DNA of 64,000 nucleotides, taken from NCBI RefSeq assembly GCF_003990045.1, contig NZ_RZGZ01000003.1:124001-188000 (forward strand). Direction: 5' to 3'. A program made the position numbers and the translations under genes. The stretch is from Labedella endophytica (lineage in GTDB: Bacteria > Actinomycetota > Actinomycetes > Actinomycetales > Microbacteriaceae). This document shows positions 26,436-34,900 of the stretch, in pieces; within the stretch, counting starts at the first letter, position 1, and every line of letters begins with the position of its first letter. Below the pieces are notes generated by a model, which saw only the letters and a list, made by a program, of their open reading frames with translations, was not told the origin of the DNA and ran no database searches.

Positions 26436-29400
26436 TGGGCTACAGCAACCCGCCCATTCCCTGGTCGGAGTTCGAGAAGCAGCTCTCGGACCGGCGACGT
26501 CCCGGCGCGCCGCCCGTCGGAGCGGACGGCGGCGACGCCCCGGCCTGGTCGCGCAAGCGTTCCCCGTACGTACCGGACGACCCGGGCCCTCGTGAGTCGT
26601 CTGGACCGCGCGTGCCGTACGCCGAACTCCACGCCCACTCCACGTTCAGCTTCCTCGACGGCGCCTCGCCGCCCGAGAAGCTCGTCGAGGAAGCGGCCCG
26701 ACTGGGTCTCGATGCCCTCGCACTCACCGACCACGACGGTCTGTACGGCGTCGTCCGTCTCGCCGAGGCGGCCGATGCCCACAGCACCGCCCGCTCGCGC
26801 ACCCCGGCCCCCCTCCTCTCCGCGGGGCCGTCGGGGGGCACCGAGGCGCCCGAGCTCGGCACCGTTTTCGGGGCGGAGCTCTCCCTCGGTCTCGAGGCAC
26901 CGCAGAACGGCGTGGCCGATCCGGAGGGGCGCCATCTCCTCGTGCTCGCACGGGGGGAGGAGGGGTACCACCGGCTCGCCGCGGCCATCACCTCGGCGCA
27001 GCTCGCGGGAGGGGCGGAGAAGGGGCGACCGGTCTACGACCTCGACGATCTGGCGTCCACAGCCGACGGCACCTGGCAGATCCTCACGGGATGCCGGAAG
27101 GGGGCCGTGCGGTTCGCCCTCGAGACCGAGGGGCCCGATGCGGCCGACCGGGAGGTTCGTGCGCTCCTCGATCGGTTCGGCCCCGACAACGTCGCCGTCG
27201 AGCTCATCGATCACGGCAACCCGGGCGACAGCGCCGCGAACGACGCGCTCGCGCTCATCGCGTCGAGGCTCCGCGTGCCGGTGGTCGCGACGGGCAACGT
27301 GCACTACGCGACCCCGCGGGAGTTCCCCGTCGCGACGGCGCTCGCCGCCGTCCGCGCCAGACGCAGCCTCGACGAGCTCGACGGCTGGCTGCCCGCCGCG
27401 CCGACGGCGCACCTGCGCAGCGGCGCCGAGATGGCCGCCCGGTTCGCGCGCTACCCGGGGGCCGTCGAGCGCACCGTCGACTACGCCGCCGACCTCGGCT
27501 TCCGGCTGCGCGGCCTCAAACCGGGACTTCCGAAGCAGGACGTCCCGGCCGGTCACACGCCCATGAGCTGGTTGCGCGAGCTCACGTGGCGGGGGGCCGA
27601 GCGGCTCTATCCCGGGATGGACGAGGCCAAGCGCGTGCGCATCGAACGCGAGCTCCAGGTGATCGAGGAGAAGGACTTCCCCGGCTACTTCCTCATCGTG
27701 CACGACATCGTCCAGTTCGCCCGGAAGCGCGGCATCCTCTGCCAGGGCCGGGGATCCGCGGCCAACTCGGCGGTCTGCTACCTCATCGACATCACCGCGG
27801 TCGACTCGATCCGCTACGGGTTGCCGTTCGAGAGGTTCCTGTCGAGCATGCGCGACGAGGAGCCCGACATCGACGTCGACTTCGACTCGGATCGGCGCGA
27901 GGAGGTCATCCAGTACGTCTACGAGAAATACGGCCGCTTCAATGCCGCGCAGGTCGCGAACGTCATCACGTATCGGCCGAAGGGCGCCGTGCGCGACATG
28001 GCGAAGGCGCTCGGCCACAGCCCCGGCCAGCAGGACGCCTGGTCGCGGCAGGTGGAGCGATGGGGAGCGCTCACCTCCACGGAGGACCACGACATCCCCG
28101 AGGCCGTCATCGGTCTCGCCCAGGAAGTGCTCGGCTTCCCGCGGCACCTCGGCATCCACTCGGGCGGCATGGTGCTCACGGACCGACCGGTCGGCGAGGT
28201 GTGCCCCATCGAGAACGCGCGCATGGAGAAGCGCACGGTGCTGCAATGGGACAAGGACGACTGCGCATGGATGGGTCTCGTGAAGTTCGACCTCCTGGGC
28301 CTCGGCATGCTCGCGGCGCTCCAGTACGCGTTCGATCTCGCGGCCGAGCACTGTGGGGAACGCTGGGACCTCCAGTCGATGCCGAAGGAGGAGTCCGGCG
28401 TCTACGACCAGTTGTGCCGGGCCGACTCCATCGGGGTGTTCCAGGTGGAGAGCCGCGCGCAGATGGGCACGCTCCCGCGGTTGCTTCCCCGGCGGTTCTA
28501 CGACCTCGTGATCGAGGTGGCGCTCGTGCGCCCCGGTCCGATCCAGGGAGGCGCGGTGCATCCGTACATCCGCCGACGAACGGGGGAGGAGGCCGTCGCC
28601 TATCTGCATCCGTCGCTCGAACCGGTGCTCGAGCGCACCCTCGGCGTCCCGCTCTTCCAGGAGCAGCTCATGCAGATGGCCATGACCGTCGGCGGGTGCA
28701 CGGGGGAGGACGCCGACCTGCTGCGGCGGGCCATGGGGTCGAAGCGCGGCCAGGAGAAGATCGAGTCGCTCAAGGACAAGCTCTACGTGGGGATGGCCGG
28801 CAACGGCATCGTGGGGGAGGACGCCGACACGATCTACGCGAAGATCCAGGCGTTCGCCAACTTCGGCTTCGCGGAGAGCCACTCGATCAGCTTCGCCCTG
28901 CTCGTCTACGCGAGCGCGTGGATGCGGCTGCACTATCCCGCGGCCTTCCTCGCGGCGCTGCTGCGCGCCCAGCCCATGGGGTTCTACTCGCCGCAGAGCC
29001 TCGTCGCCGACGCGCGTGCGCACGGCGTCACGGTGCTGCGGCCCGACATCCTCCTCTCCGGCGTCGAGGCCGGTCTCGAGGCGACGGGCGCCGAGACGGG
29101 ACACACGGGTCCCGACACGTGCGTGTGCGGCGAGCAGCCGCCCGTCGGCCGGTTCGATCGGAGCGCCCCGTTCGACTCCCGCGATCACCGCCGCGACGGT
29201 CACCACGCGGTGCGGCTCGGCCTCGCCGAGGTGGGATCGATCGGAGCCCGGAAGGCGGCGCAGATCGTCGCGGAGCGCGATCGGGGCGGGGCCTTCACCG
29301 ACATGTCGGACCTCGCCCGCCGGGTGGGACTGTCGACACCGCAGCTCGAGGCGCTCGCCGCAGCCGGGGCGTTCGAGGGCTTCGGTGACTCCCGGCGCTC

Positions 29401-29908
29401 GTCGATGTGGGGTGCCGCGCACGCGGCGGCCGAGCGGCCCGATCAGCTCGAGGGCACGCAGATCACGGTGCAGCCGCCGCTCTTCGGGATGATGACGGAT
29501 TCCGAGCGGCTCGTCGCCGACCTCTGGTCGACGGGCATCTCGCCGGACGATCACCCCATGCGACACCTGCGTCCTCCGCTCGCACGGCGCGGCGTCCTCA
29601 CCGTCGAGGCGCTGCGGACGGCGGAGTCCGGGCGACGCATCGAGGTGAGCGGTGTCGTGACCCACCGGCAGCGCCCCGCGACGGCGAGCGGCATCACCTT
29701 CATGAACCTGGAGGACGAGACGGGCCTCGTCAACATCGTCTGCAGCGTCGGGGTGTGGGGCCGCTATCGGCGGGTCGCGCGGGAGGCTCCCGCGATGATC
29801 ATCCGCGGTGTGCTCGAGCGCTCGCCGGACGGTGTCATCAACGTCGTCGCCGACCGCATGGAGTCGCTCACGATGGCCGCCAAGACGACCTCCCGCGACT
29901 TCCAATAG
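26435..29908 (+). CDS. dnaE2: Error-prone DNA polymerase III alpha subunit (DnaE2)
   Basis: The catalytic subunit of the ImuA'-ImuB-DnaE2 mutasome, 1157 residues, performing error-prone lesion bypass after SOS induction. The PHP domain is near the N-terminus (YAELHAHSTFSFLDGASPPE; ALALTDHDGLYG). The C-family palm is seen in GRGSAANSAVCYLIDITAVD, RDEEPDIDVDFDSDRREEV (catalytic Asp cluster) and VALVRPGPIQGGAVHPYIRR. Then follow the FANFGFAESHSISFALLVY fingers block, a helix-hairpin-helix and a C-terminal OB fold (RIEVSGVVTHRQRPATASGI). ATG 26435 overlaps the imuB stop. The gene ends at a GC-rich inverted repeat. Confidence 0.97.
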   Translation: MGYSNPPIPWSEFEKQLSDRRRPGAPPVGADGGDAPAWSRKRSPYVPDDPGPRESSGPRVPYAELHAHSTFSFLDGASPPEKLVEEAARLGLDALALTDHDGLYGVVRLAEAADAHSTARSRTPAPLLSAGPSGGTEAPELGTVFGAELSLGLEAPQNGVADPEGRHLLVLARGEEGYHRLAAAITSAQLAGGAEKGRPVYDLDDLASTADGTWQILTGCRKGAVRFALETEGPDAADREVRALLDRFGPDNVAVELIDHGNPGDSAANDALALIASRLRVPVVATGNVHYATPREFPVATALAAVRARRSLDELDGWLPAAPTAHLRSGAEMAARFARYPGAVERTVDYAADLGFRLRGLKPGLPKQDVPAGHTPMSWLRELTWRGAERLYPGMDEAKRVRIERELQVIEEKDFPGYFLIVHDIVQFARKRGILCQGRGSAANSAVCYLIDITAVDSIRYGLPFERFLSSMRDEEPDIDVDFDSDRREEVIQYVYEKYGRFNAAQVANVITYRPKGAVRDMAKALGHSPGQQDAWSRQVERWGALTSTEDHDIPEAVIGLAQEVLGFPRHLGIHSGGMVLTDRPVGEVCPIENARMEKRTVLQWDKDDCAWMGLVKFDLLGLGMLAALQYAFDLAAEHCGERWDLQSMPKEESGVYDQLCRADSIGVFQVESRAQMGTLPRLLPRRFYDLVIEVALVRPGPIQGGAVHPYIRRRTGEEAVAYLHPSLEPVLERTLGVPLFQEQLMQMAMTVGGCTGEDADLLRRAMGSKRGQEKIESLKDKLYVGMAGNGIVGEDADTIYAKIQAFANFGFAESHSISFALLVYASAWMRLHYPAAFLAALLRAQPMGFYSPQSLVADARAHGVTVLRPDILLSGVEAGLEATGAETGHTGPDTCVCGEQPPVGRFDRSAPFDSRDHRRDGHHAVRLGLAEVGSIGARKAAQIVAERDRGGAFTDMSDLARRVGLSTPQLEALAAAGAFEGFGDSRRSSMWGAAHAAAERPDQLEGTQITVQPPLFGMMTDSERLVADLWSTGISPDDHPMRHLRPPLARRGVLTVEALRTAESGRRIEVSGVVTHRQRPATASGITFMNLEDETGLVNIVCSVGVWGRYRRVAREAPAMIIRGVLERSPDGVINVVADRMESLTMAAKTTSRDFQ

Positions 29909-29980
29909 CCGAGGGCCCTACTCCCGAGCGAGGGCTACACCTCTACCTGGCGCCCTCGGCACCGACCTGGCGCCCTCGGC
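29908..29980. terminator. Inverted repeat with duplicated right arm between dnaE2 and the ECF42 gene
   Basis: GCCGAGGGC at 29908-29916 is complementary to GCCCTCGGC at both 29952-29960 and 29972-29980. The right-hand 16-mer ACCTGGCGCCCTCGGC is directly repeated 20 bases apart. It sits between two convergent genes and can fold in either of two registers, so a bidirectional terminator is likely; there is no T-run. Confidence 0.55.
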
Positions 29981-30010
29981 GAGAGATCGATGTGGTCCCG
30001 ACTCATACGG

Positions 30011-31273
30011 TCACGGCAGCGCGTCGGCCTTCCGCAACAGCACCGCCCGCTCCCGCTCGTTGCCGGTGAGCCGAGCCGCCTCGAGGAGCTCCGCGCGCGC
30101 CTCGTCCGAGCGGTCGAGCCGAGCGAGGAGCTCCCCGCGCACGCTGGGAAGGAGGTGGTACCCCGCCAGCCTCCCCGAGGCGACCAGTCCGTCGACGATG
30201 CGCAGAGCCGCGGCCGGTCCCTCGGCCATCGAGACGGCGACCGCGCGATTGAGGTCGACGATGGGGGAGGGAGCGAGTCGACCGAGGGCCTCGTACAGCA
30301 GCGCGATCCGCTCCCAGTCGGTCTCCTCGGCACGCACGGCCGTCGCATGGCACTCCGCGATCCCCGCCTGCAGCCCGTAGAAGCCTCGCCCCCGACCGAG
30401 GGCGTCCTGGCGTGCGAGGGCCGCCGAGCCCCGGCCGATGAGCGTGCGATCCCAGAGCGTGCGATCCTGATCGGGCAGGAGGATCGGATCCCCCGTATCC
30501 GTGGTCCGCGCGCCGAACCTCGACGCCTGGAACTCGAACAGGGCGACGAGCCCGTGCACTTCCGCCTCCCGGGGGACGAGCGCGGCAAGGGAGCGCGCGA
30601 GGCGGAGCGCCTCGAGCGACAGCTCCGGCCGCATCCAGTCCTCCCCGGCACTCGCCGCGTATCCCTCGTTGAAGATCAGATAGAGGACGCCGAGCACGGA
30701 CGAGAGCCGCTCGGGATACTCCCGACGCTCCGGCACCTCGAAGGGGACGTGCGCCGCCCGGAGCGTCTTCTTCGCGCGGACGATGCGCTGCTGGATCGTG
30801 GAGTGGGGGACGAGGAAGGCCCGTGCGATCTCCTCGGTGGTGAGTCCACCGATCAGTCGCAGGGTGAGGGCGACCTGCGCCTCCGGTGCGAGCACGGGGT
30901 GGCACGAGATGAAGACGAGCCGCAGGACGTCGTCGTCGATCGTGTCGGGATCCCAGGGCACTCCGTCGTCGACCCGGCTCTCGAGATCCCATGCCATCGC
31001 GGCGTAGCGCTCGTCGAGGCGCTCGCGCCGGCGCCAGCCGTCGATCGCCTTCCGCTTCGCCACGGCGGTGAGCCAGGCCCCGGGGGATGACGGCACCCCG
31101 TCGACCGGCCACTGTCGCAGGGCGTCGAGGACGGCGTCCTGAGCGAGGTCTTCCGCGAGCCCGACATCGCCGACGTCGCGGGCGAGCGCGGCGACGATGC
31201 GGGCGGACTCGATCCGCCACACCGCCGCCACCCGACGTCCGACGGCCGCCTCGGCCTCATCCGCCGCTCTCAT
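30011..31273 (-). CDS. ECF42-type RNA polymerase sigma factor with C-terminal helical (DUF6596) domain
   Basis: A 420-residue sigma factor. Regions 2 and 4 occupy the first 180 residues (DVGLAEDLAQDAVLDALRQW; ALTLRLIGGLTTEEIARAFL; STIQQRIVRAKKTLRAA), followed by a long TPR-like helical domain with YLIFNEGYAASAG, GLQAGIAECHA, IALLYEALGRLAPSPIVDLN and RAVAVSMAEGPAAAL. This arrangement, and its pairing with a DGPF/YCII gene immediately upstream (13-base gap), matches the ECF42 group, which has no anti-sigma factor and uses the C-terminal domain for control. The start MRAADEAEA is the natural length. It shares an operon with the DGPF gene and is convergent with dnaE2. Confidence 0.92.
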   Translation of the reverse strand: MRAADEAEAAVGRRVAAVWRIESARIVAALARDVGDVGLAEDLAQDAVLDALRQWPVDGVPSSPGAWLTAVAKRKAIDGWRRRERLDERYAAMAWDLESRVDDGVPWDPDTIDDDVLRLVFISCHPVLAPEAQVALTLRLIGGLTTEEIARAFLVPHSTIQQRIVRAKKTLRAAHVPFEVPERREYPERLSSVLGVLYLIFNEGYAASAGEDWMRPELSLEALRLARSLAALVPREAEVHGLVALFEFQASRFGARTTDTGDPILLPDQDRTLWDRTLIGRGSAALARQDALGRGRGFYGLQAGIAECHATAVRAEETDWERIALLYEALGRLAPSPIVDLNRAVAVSMAEGPAAALRIVDGLVASGRLAGYHLLPSVRGELLARLDRSDEARAELLEAARLTGNERERAVLLRKADALP

Positions 31274-31286
31274 CGCGTGCGACGGC

Positions 31287-31715
31287 CTACTCGTCGGCCT
31301 TCGCGCGCTCCGCGTCGGCGATCCACTGGGCTTCCTTCTGGATCCACTCGTTGTCCTGGGGGAAGTCGGACAGCTCCGTCACGCGGCGCACCTCGAGCTT
31401 CGACCCGGGGCCGAGCGGGCACCGGCTCGCCCACTCGATCGCCTCCTCCCGGCTCGACACCTGCAGGATCCAGAACCCGTTGAAGAGCTCCTTCGTCTCG
31501 CCGTACGGGCCGTCGGTGACGGTCGGCGGCGTCGACGAGAAGTCGACGACGACCCCCTCCGAGGCGTCCGTCAGTCCCTCTCCGGCCGCCATGACGCCGG
31601 CCTCGATGAGCGACTCGTTGTACCGCCCCATCTGCTCGATGATCTGCTCGAACGGGATCTCCTCGTACGCCTCGACGGCCTCGTCGTTCGAGCGCATGAT
31701 CAGCATGTACTTCAC
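31287..31715 (-). CDS. YCII-related DGPF-domain protein
   Basis: A 142-residue protein of the YCII superfamily with the family hallmark DGPYGETKEL (DGPF motif) and the typical VKYMLIMRSND start. DGPF proteins accompany ECF42 sigma factors and are thought to be their targets or signal partners. GTG at 31715 is chosen because AAGGAGG stands 5 bases upstream; an ATG five codons earlier (31730) would put that ribosome site inside the gene. It is the first gene of the pair with the sigma factor. Confidence 0.9.
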   Translation of the reverse strand: MKYMLIMRSNDEAVEAYEEIPFEQIIEQMGRYNESLIEAGVMAAGEGLTDASEGVVVDFSSTPPTVTDGPYGETKELFNGFWILQVSSREEAIEWASRCPLGPGSKLEVRRVTELSDFPQDNEWIQKEAQWIADAERAKADE

Positions 31716-31926
31716 GGTGTCCTCCTTCATCGGTGAGGGACCGTTGTGGTGCCCTCACCTCTGCGTCGAACGTACTGGACGAGGATCGACACGGCACCGG
31801 ATCTTTCTTCGCCTCTTCCCCGCTGCGTGGCTGAGGGATACCCCTGTCGGCCGCCGAGGGTGCTATCTCTGCCCCGAGGGCGCTCCGTGGCGGTATCGCG
31901 CTCGGGCCGCAATATCGCCCTCGAGG

Positions 31927-32154
31927 TCAGGGGCGGACGCGGACCGACCGTCCGCCGAGAGCGACGACGTCACCATCGACCAGCTGGCGGCCACGGCGGC
32001 GCTCCTCCCTGCCGTTGACCCGGACGTCGCCCCCGGCGACGACCGCCTTCGCGTCACCGCCCGAGTCGAGCAGGCCAGAGAACTTCAGGAACTGCCCGAG
32101 ACGGATGACGTCGCTACCGACGGGAACGTCCTCGACCGGCTCGCGAGACATCAT
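31927..32154 (-). CDS. Small RNA-binding S4-domain protein
   Basis: A 75-residue, single S4-domain protein of the YbcJ/YaaA-like group. The S4 fold is clear in IRLGQFLKFSGLLDSGGDAK and AVVAGGDVRVNGREERRRGR, with VNG at the usual turn. Such proteins bind structured RNA (rRNA or stalled ribosome components); the precise target is unknown. It lies 46 bases downstream of the NAD(P)-binding protein on the same strand. The N-terminus could be ATG 32154 or the adjacent ATG 32151. Confidence 0.88.
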   Translation of the reverse strand: MMSREPVEDVPVGSDVIRLGQFLKFSGLLDSGGDAKAVVAGGDVRVNGREERRRGRQLVDGDVVALGGRSVRVRP

Positions 32155-32200
32155 TCCGGTCCGTTCGATGCGGACGACGACCCGATCATGCCCCGCACGG

Positions 32201-32860
32201 CTACGGGACGAGTGCGTCGAGTGCGTCCTCGACCTCGGTCGAGCCGGAGAGCGCCGTGAAGGTCACGCCGGCGAGGTCGTCGCGCTCGAGCAGGGCCGCG
32301 ATGACGATGGCGACATCCGTTCGAGAGATCGGTCCGCGGGTGTCCTCCGGCGTCAGAGTGACGGTCCCCGTCGGCTCGTCGTCCGTGAGTTCGCCCGGGC
32401 GGATGATCGTCCAGTCGAGGGGGAGCTCCTTGACGCCGTCCTCGGCCGCCTTCTTGGCTTCGAGGTAGACGCGGAACACGTCGTCCGTGCCCTCGGGCGG
32501 GGGCGATGAGACACCGATCGAGGAGATGAGCACGTAGCGCCGCACTCCGGCGGCCACGGCCGCGCGACCGAGGAGGACGGCTGCGTCGCGGTCGACGGTG
32601 AGCTTGCGATCCGAGGTGCTGCCCGGTCCGGCCCCCGCGGCGAACACGACAGCGTCGACCCCGTCGAGCTCGGTCGCGAGCGTCTCGGCGTCGGTCGACT
32701 CCAGGTCGAGGACGATGCTCAACGCGCCGTGGGCGGCGAGATCCGACCGCTGGTCGGGGTTGCGGATGATCCCGCGGACGTCGTGACCGGCACTGGACAG
32801 GGTGCGCGAGAGGAGCAGGGCGATCTTGCCGTGCCCCCCGGCGATTGCGATGGTAGCCAT
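32201..32860 (-). CDS. NAD(P)H-binding protein (atypical SDR, NmrA/YwnB-like)
   Basis: A 219-residue Rossmann-fold protein of the atypical short-chain dehydrogenase group. The nucleotide-binding motif is IAIAGGHGKIALLLSRTL near the N-terminus; VDAVVFAAGAGPGS and RYVLISSIGV follow the pattern of NAD(P)-binding sugar-epimerase-like proteins, and LDWTIIRPGELTDDE is the conserved substrate-side block. No Tyr-x3-Lys catalytic pair in the classical place is evident apart from YLEAKKAAE, which fits YxxxK. The function is not known; relatives respond to redox state. Probably co-transcribed with the S4 gene. Confidence 0.88.
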   Translation of the reverse strand: MATIAIAGGHGKIALLLSRTLSSAGHDVRGIIRNPDQRSDLAAHGALSIVLDLESTDAETLATELDGVDAVVFAAGAGPGSTSDRKLTVDRDAAVLLGRAAVAAGVRRYVLISSIGVSSPPPEGTDDVFRVYLEAKKAAEDGVKELPLDWTIIRPGELTDDEPTGTVTLTPEDTRGPISRTDVAIVIAALLERDDLAGVTFTALSGSTEVEDALDALVP

Positions 32861-33011
32861 GGCGCCATGCTACGTCGCCCACCCGGACGTCGCCCGGGGT
32901 CGCTTTTCCTCTTCTGCTCTGGGAGCGAAGCGGCCCCGATCGTCGGTTCCGCCGGAGGCCTCCGTGTCCGCCGGAGGCTCGAGCGTCCGTCGACCCCAGG
33001 GCCCGGCGGCG

Positions 33012-34844
33012 TCAGCGCCCGGCGGCGTACCCCTGCAGGCCGCGTGGATTGGCGGCGGCCGAGAGATCGCCGGTCACCGGGTCGCGACGCACGCTCGAGA
33101 GACGGCCGAGCGACCACTCACCGGCGCGAGAGACGACATGGCCCCGAGCTCGCAGCTCGGCGATCGTCTCCTCGCCCACGCGGTCCTCCACGACGAGACC
33201 GCCTGGCTCCCAGATCCGGGGCCAGAACGAGCTGATGTGCGAGGTCGTGTGGAACGCCGGCGCGTCGATCGCCTGCTGCGGGGTGTGTCCGAACACGATC
33301 GTGCGCAGGAGGTAGAGCAGCTGCCACTGGTCCTGCTGATCGCCGCCCGGCGTTCCGAGGGCCTCCACGGCCGCTCCGTCCTGCACGAGCATCGTGGGCG
33401 AGAGCGTCGAGCGCGGGCGTCGACCCGGCGTCAGAGCCGACGGTGAATCAGCGTCGAGCCACGTCATCTGCAACCGGGTTCCGAGGCAGAACCCCAGTTC
33501 GGGGATGGTGGGCGATGACTGCAGCCAGCCGCCCGACGGTGTCGCCGAGACGAGGTTGCCCCACCGGTCCACCACGTCGACGTGGCACGTGTCCCCGCGG
33601 GTGTGGCCGGTCGAGTCCTCGTCCGGTGTGACGGCATCGCCGGCGCGCAGGGTCGGTTCCCCGGTGGCGGCGGAGCGCTCCCCGGCGGGGGGAGCCTCCG
33701 CGGCGGGCACCGCCCAGGACGTCCGGCCGGCCAACGCACCGGGGCGGAGCTCGAGGGAGGCGTCCGCCCCGATGAGCGCGCGTCGGGCGGCGACGTAGGC
33801 GGGGGAGAGCAGATCGTCGAGGGGTACGTCCGCAGCGGTCTCGGGATCGCCGTACCAGGCGTCCCGATCGGCGAGCACGAGCTTGAGCGTCTCGGCGATG
33901 GTGTGGATACCGTCCCCCGTGTCGGGGTCGATCAGGTGATCAGGGAACCCGTCGAGGATCGCGAGCGCCTGAAGGAGGACGGGACCCTGCGCCCACGGGC
34001 CGGTCTTGACTACGTCGACGCCGCGGAAACGGAAGACCGCCGGGTCCTCGTAGCTCGCGTCGAATGCGGCCAGGTCGCTGGCCGTGAGGACGCCGCGGTG
34101 ATCGGTCCCGCTGGAGTGCCGGTGAGGCGTCGCGACGAAGCGTTCGATCGCCTCGGCGACGAACCCGTGCGACCACTCCCGCCGCGCGGCCTGGATGCGT
34201 TCCTCCCGCGTCGAGTGCTCTGCCCCCGCAGCGAGCAGACGTTCGAGCGCATCGGCCCACGCCGGGTAGGTGATGATCTCGCCGGCGAGAGGCGCCCGGC
34301 CATCCGGCATCCACTGCTCGGCCGATCCGGCCCAGTGCTCGGAGAAGTGCGCGCTCATGCGATCGATGGTGCGCGCGGCCGTGGCGCCGATGGCGTGTCC
34401 GGTGCGCGCGTAGTGGATCGCGTACGACAGCACGTCGGAGAGCTCCGACGTGCCGTGGTCCTCGAGCAGGCGGAACCAGGCCATGACCGAGCCGGGCACG
34501 GCCGCCGCGAGGGCCCCGGCGCCGGGGACGTCGGAGAGGCCCTCGGACCGGTAGTGCTCGATCGTGGCACCGACCGGTGCGGGGCCCTGGCCGACGACGA
34601 CGCGCGGCGACGGATGCTCGGTGGTCGACACGATGGCGTTCATGTCGCCGCCTGGACCGTTCAGATGGGGCTCCACGAGGTGGAGCACGAAGCCCGCCGC
34701 GACGGCGGCGTCGACGGCGTTGCCGCCACGCTCGAGGACGGCCTGTCCGGCGGCCGTCGCGAGCCAGTGGGTCGAGGCGACCATCCCGAAGTTGCCGCGA
34801 AGAGTCGGGCGGGTGGTGAAGGAGTCGCTGGCGGGTGCGCTCAT
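33012..34844 (-). CDS. Gamma-glutamyltranspeptidase family protein
   Basis: A 610-residue Ntn-hydrolase of the gamma-glutamyltransferase family, which cleaves gamma-glutamyl bonds after self-processing. Early blocks: GNFGMVASTHWLATAAGQAV, GGNAVDAAVAAGFVLHLVEP and GPGGDMNAIV. The processing/catalytic Thr lies in TRGDTCHVDVVDRWGNLVSA, where the usual TTH is DTCH; downstream are RPRSTLSPTM and TPGGDQQDQWQLLYLL. No signal peptide is visible, so it may be cytoplasmic, unlike the secreted E. coli enzyme. Start ATG 34844 is preceded by AGGAAG. Similar actinobacterial proteins act on unknown gamma-glutamyl or related amides; the exact substrate is unclear. Confidence 0.92.
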   Translation of the reverse strand: MSAPASDSFTTRPTLRGNFGMVASTHWLATAAGQAVLERGGNAVDAAVAAGFVLHLVEPHLNGPGGDMNAIVSTTEHPSPRVVVGQGPAPVGATIEHYRSEGLSDVPGAGALAAAVPGSVMAWFRLLEDHGTSELSDVLSYAIHYARTGHAIGATAARTIDRMSAHFSEHWAGSAEQWMPDGRAPLAGEIITYPAWADALERLLAAGAEHSTREERIQAARREWSHGFVAEAIERFVATPHRHSSGTDHRGVLTASDLAAFDASYEDPAVFRFRGVDVVKTGPWAQGPVLLQALAILDGFPDHLIDPDTGDGIHTIAETLKLVLADRDAWYGDPETAADVPLDDLLSPAYVAARRALIGADASLELRPGALAGRTSWAVPAAEAPPAGERSAATGEPTLRAGDAVTPDEDSTGHTRGDTCHVDVVDRWGNLVSATPSGGWLQSSPTIPELGFCLGTRLQMTWLDADSPSALTPGRRPRSTLSPTMLVQDGAAVEALGTPGGDQQDQWQLLYLLRTIVFGHTPQQAIDAPAFHTTSHISSFWPRIWEPGGLVVEDRVGEETIAELRARGHVVSRAGEWSLGRLSSVRRDPVTGDLSAAANPRGLQGYAAGR

Positions 34845-34900
34845 GGCGTGGCTGCTTCCTGGTTCGGCTCGGGGGAGGTGCGGTGCGAGGAGGACCGGGA

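Noticed and set aside
26354-29905. Long minus-strand frame opposite dnaE2
   Set aside because: Composition is antisense-like; dnaE2 motifs on the plus strand are unambiguous.
31716-31730. Upstream ATG for the DGPF gene
   Set aside because: The strong AAGGAGG would then be inside the gene; the GTG at 31715 has it at correct spacing.
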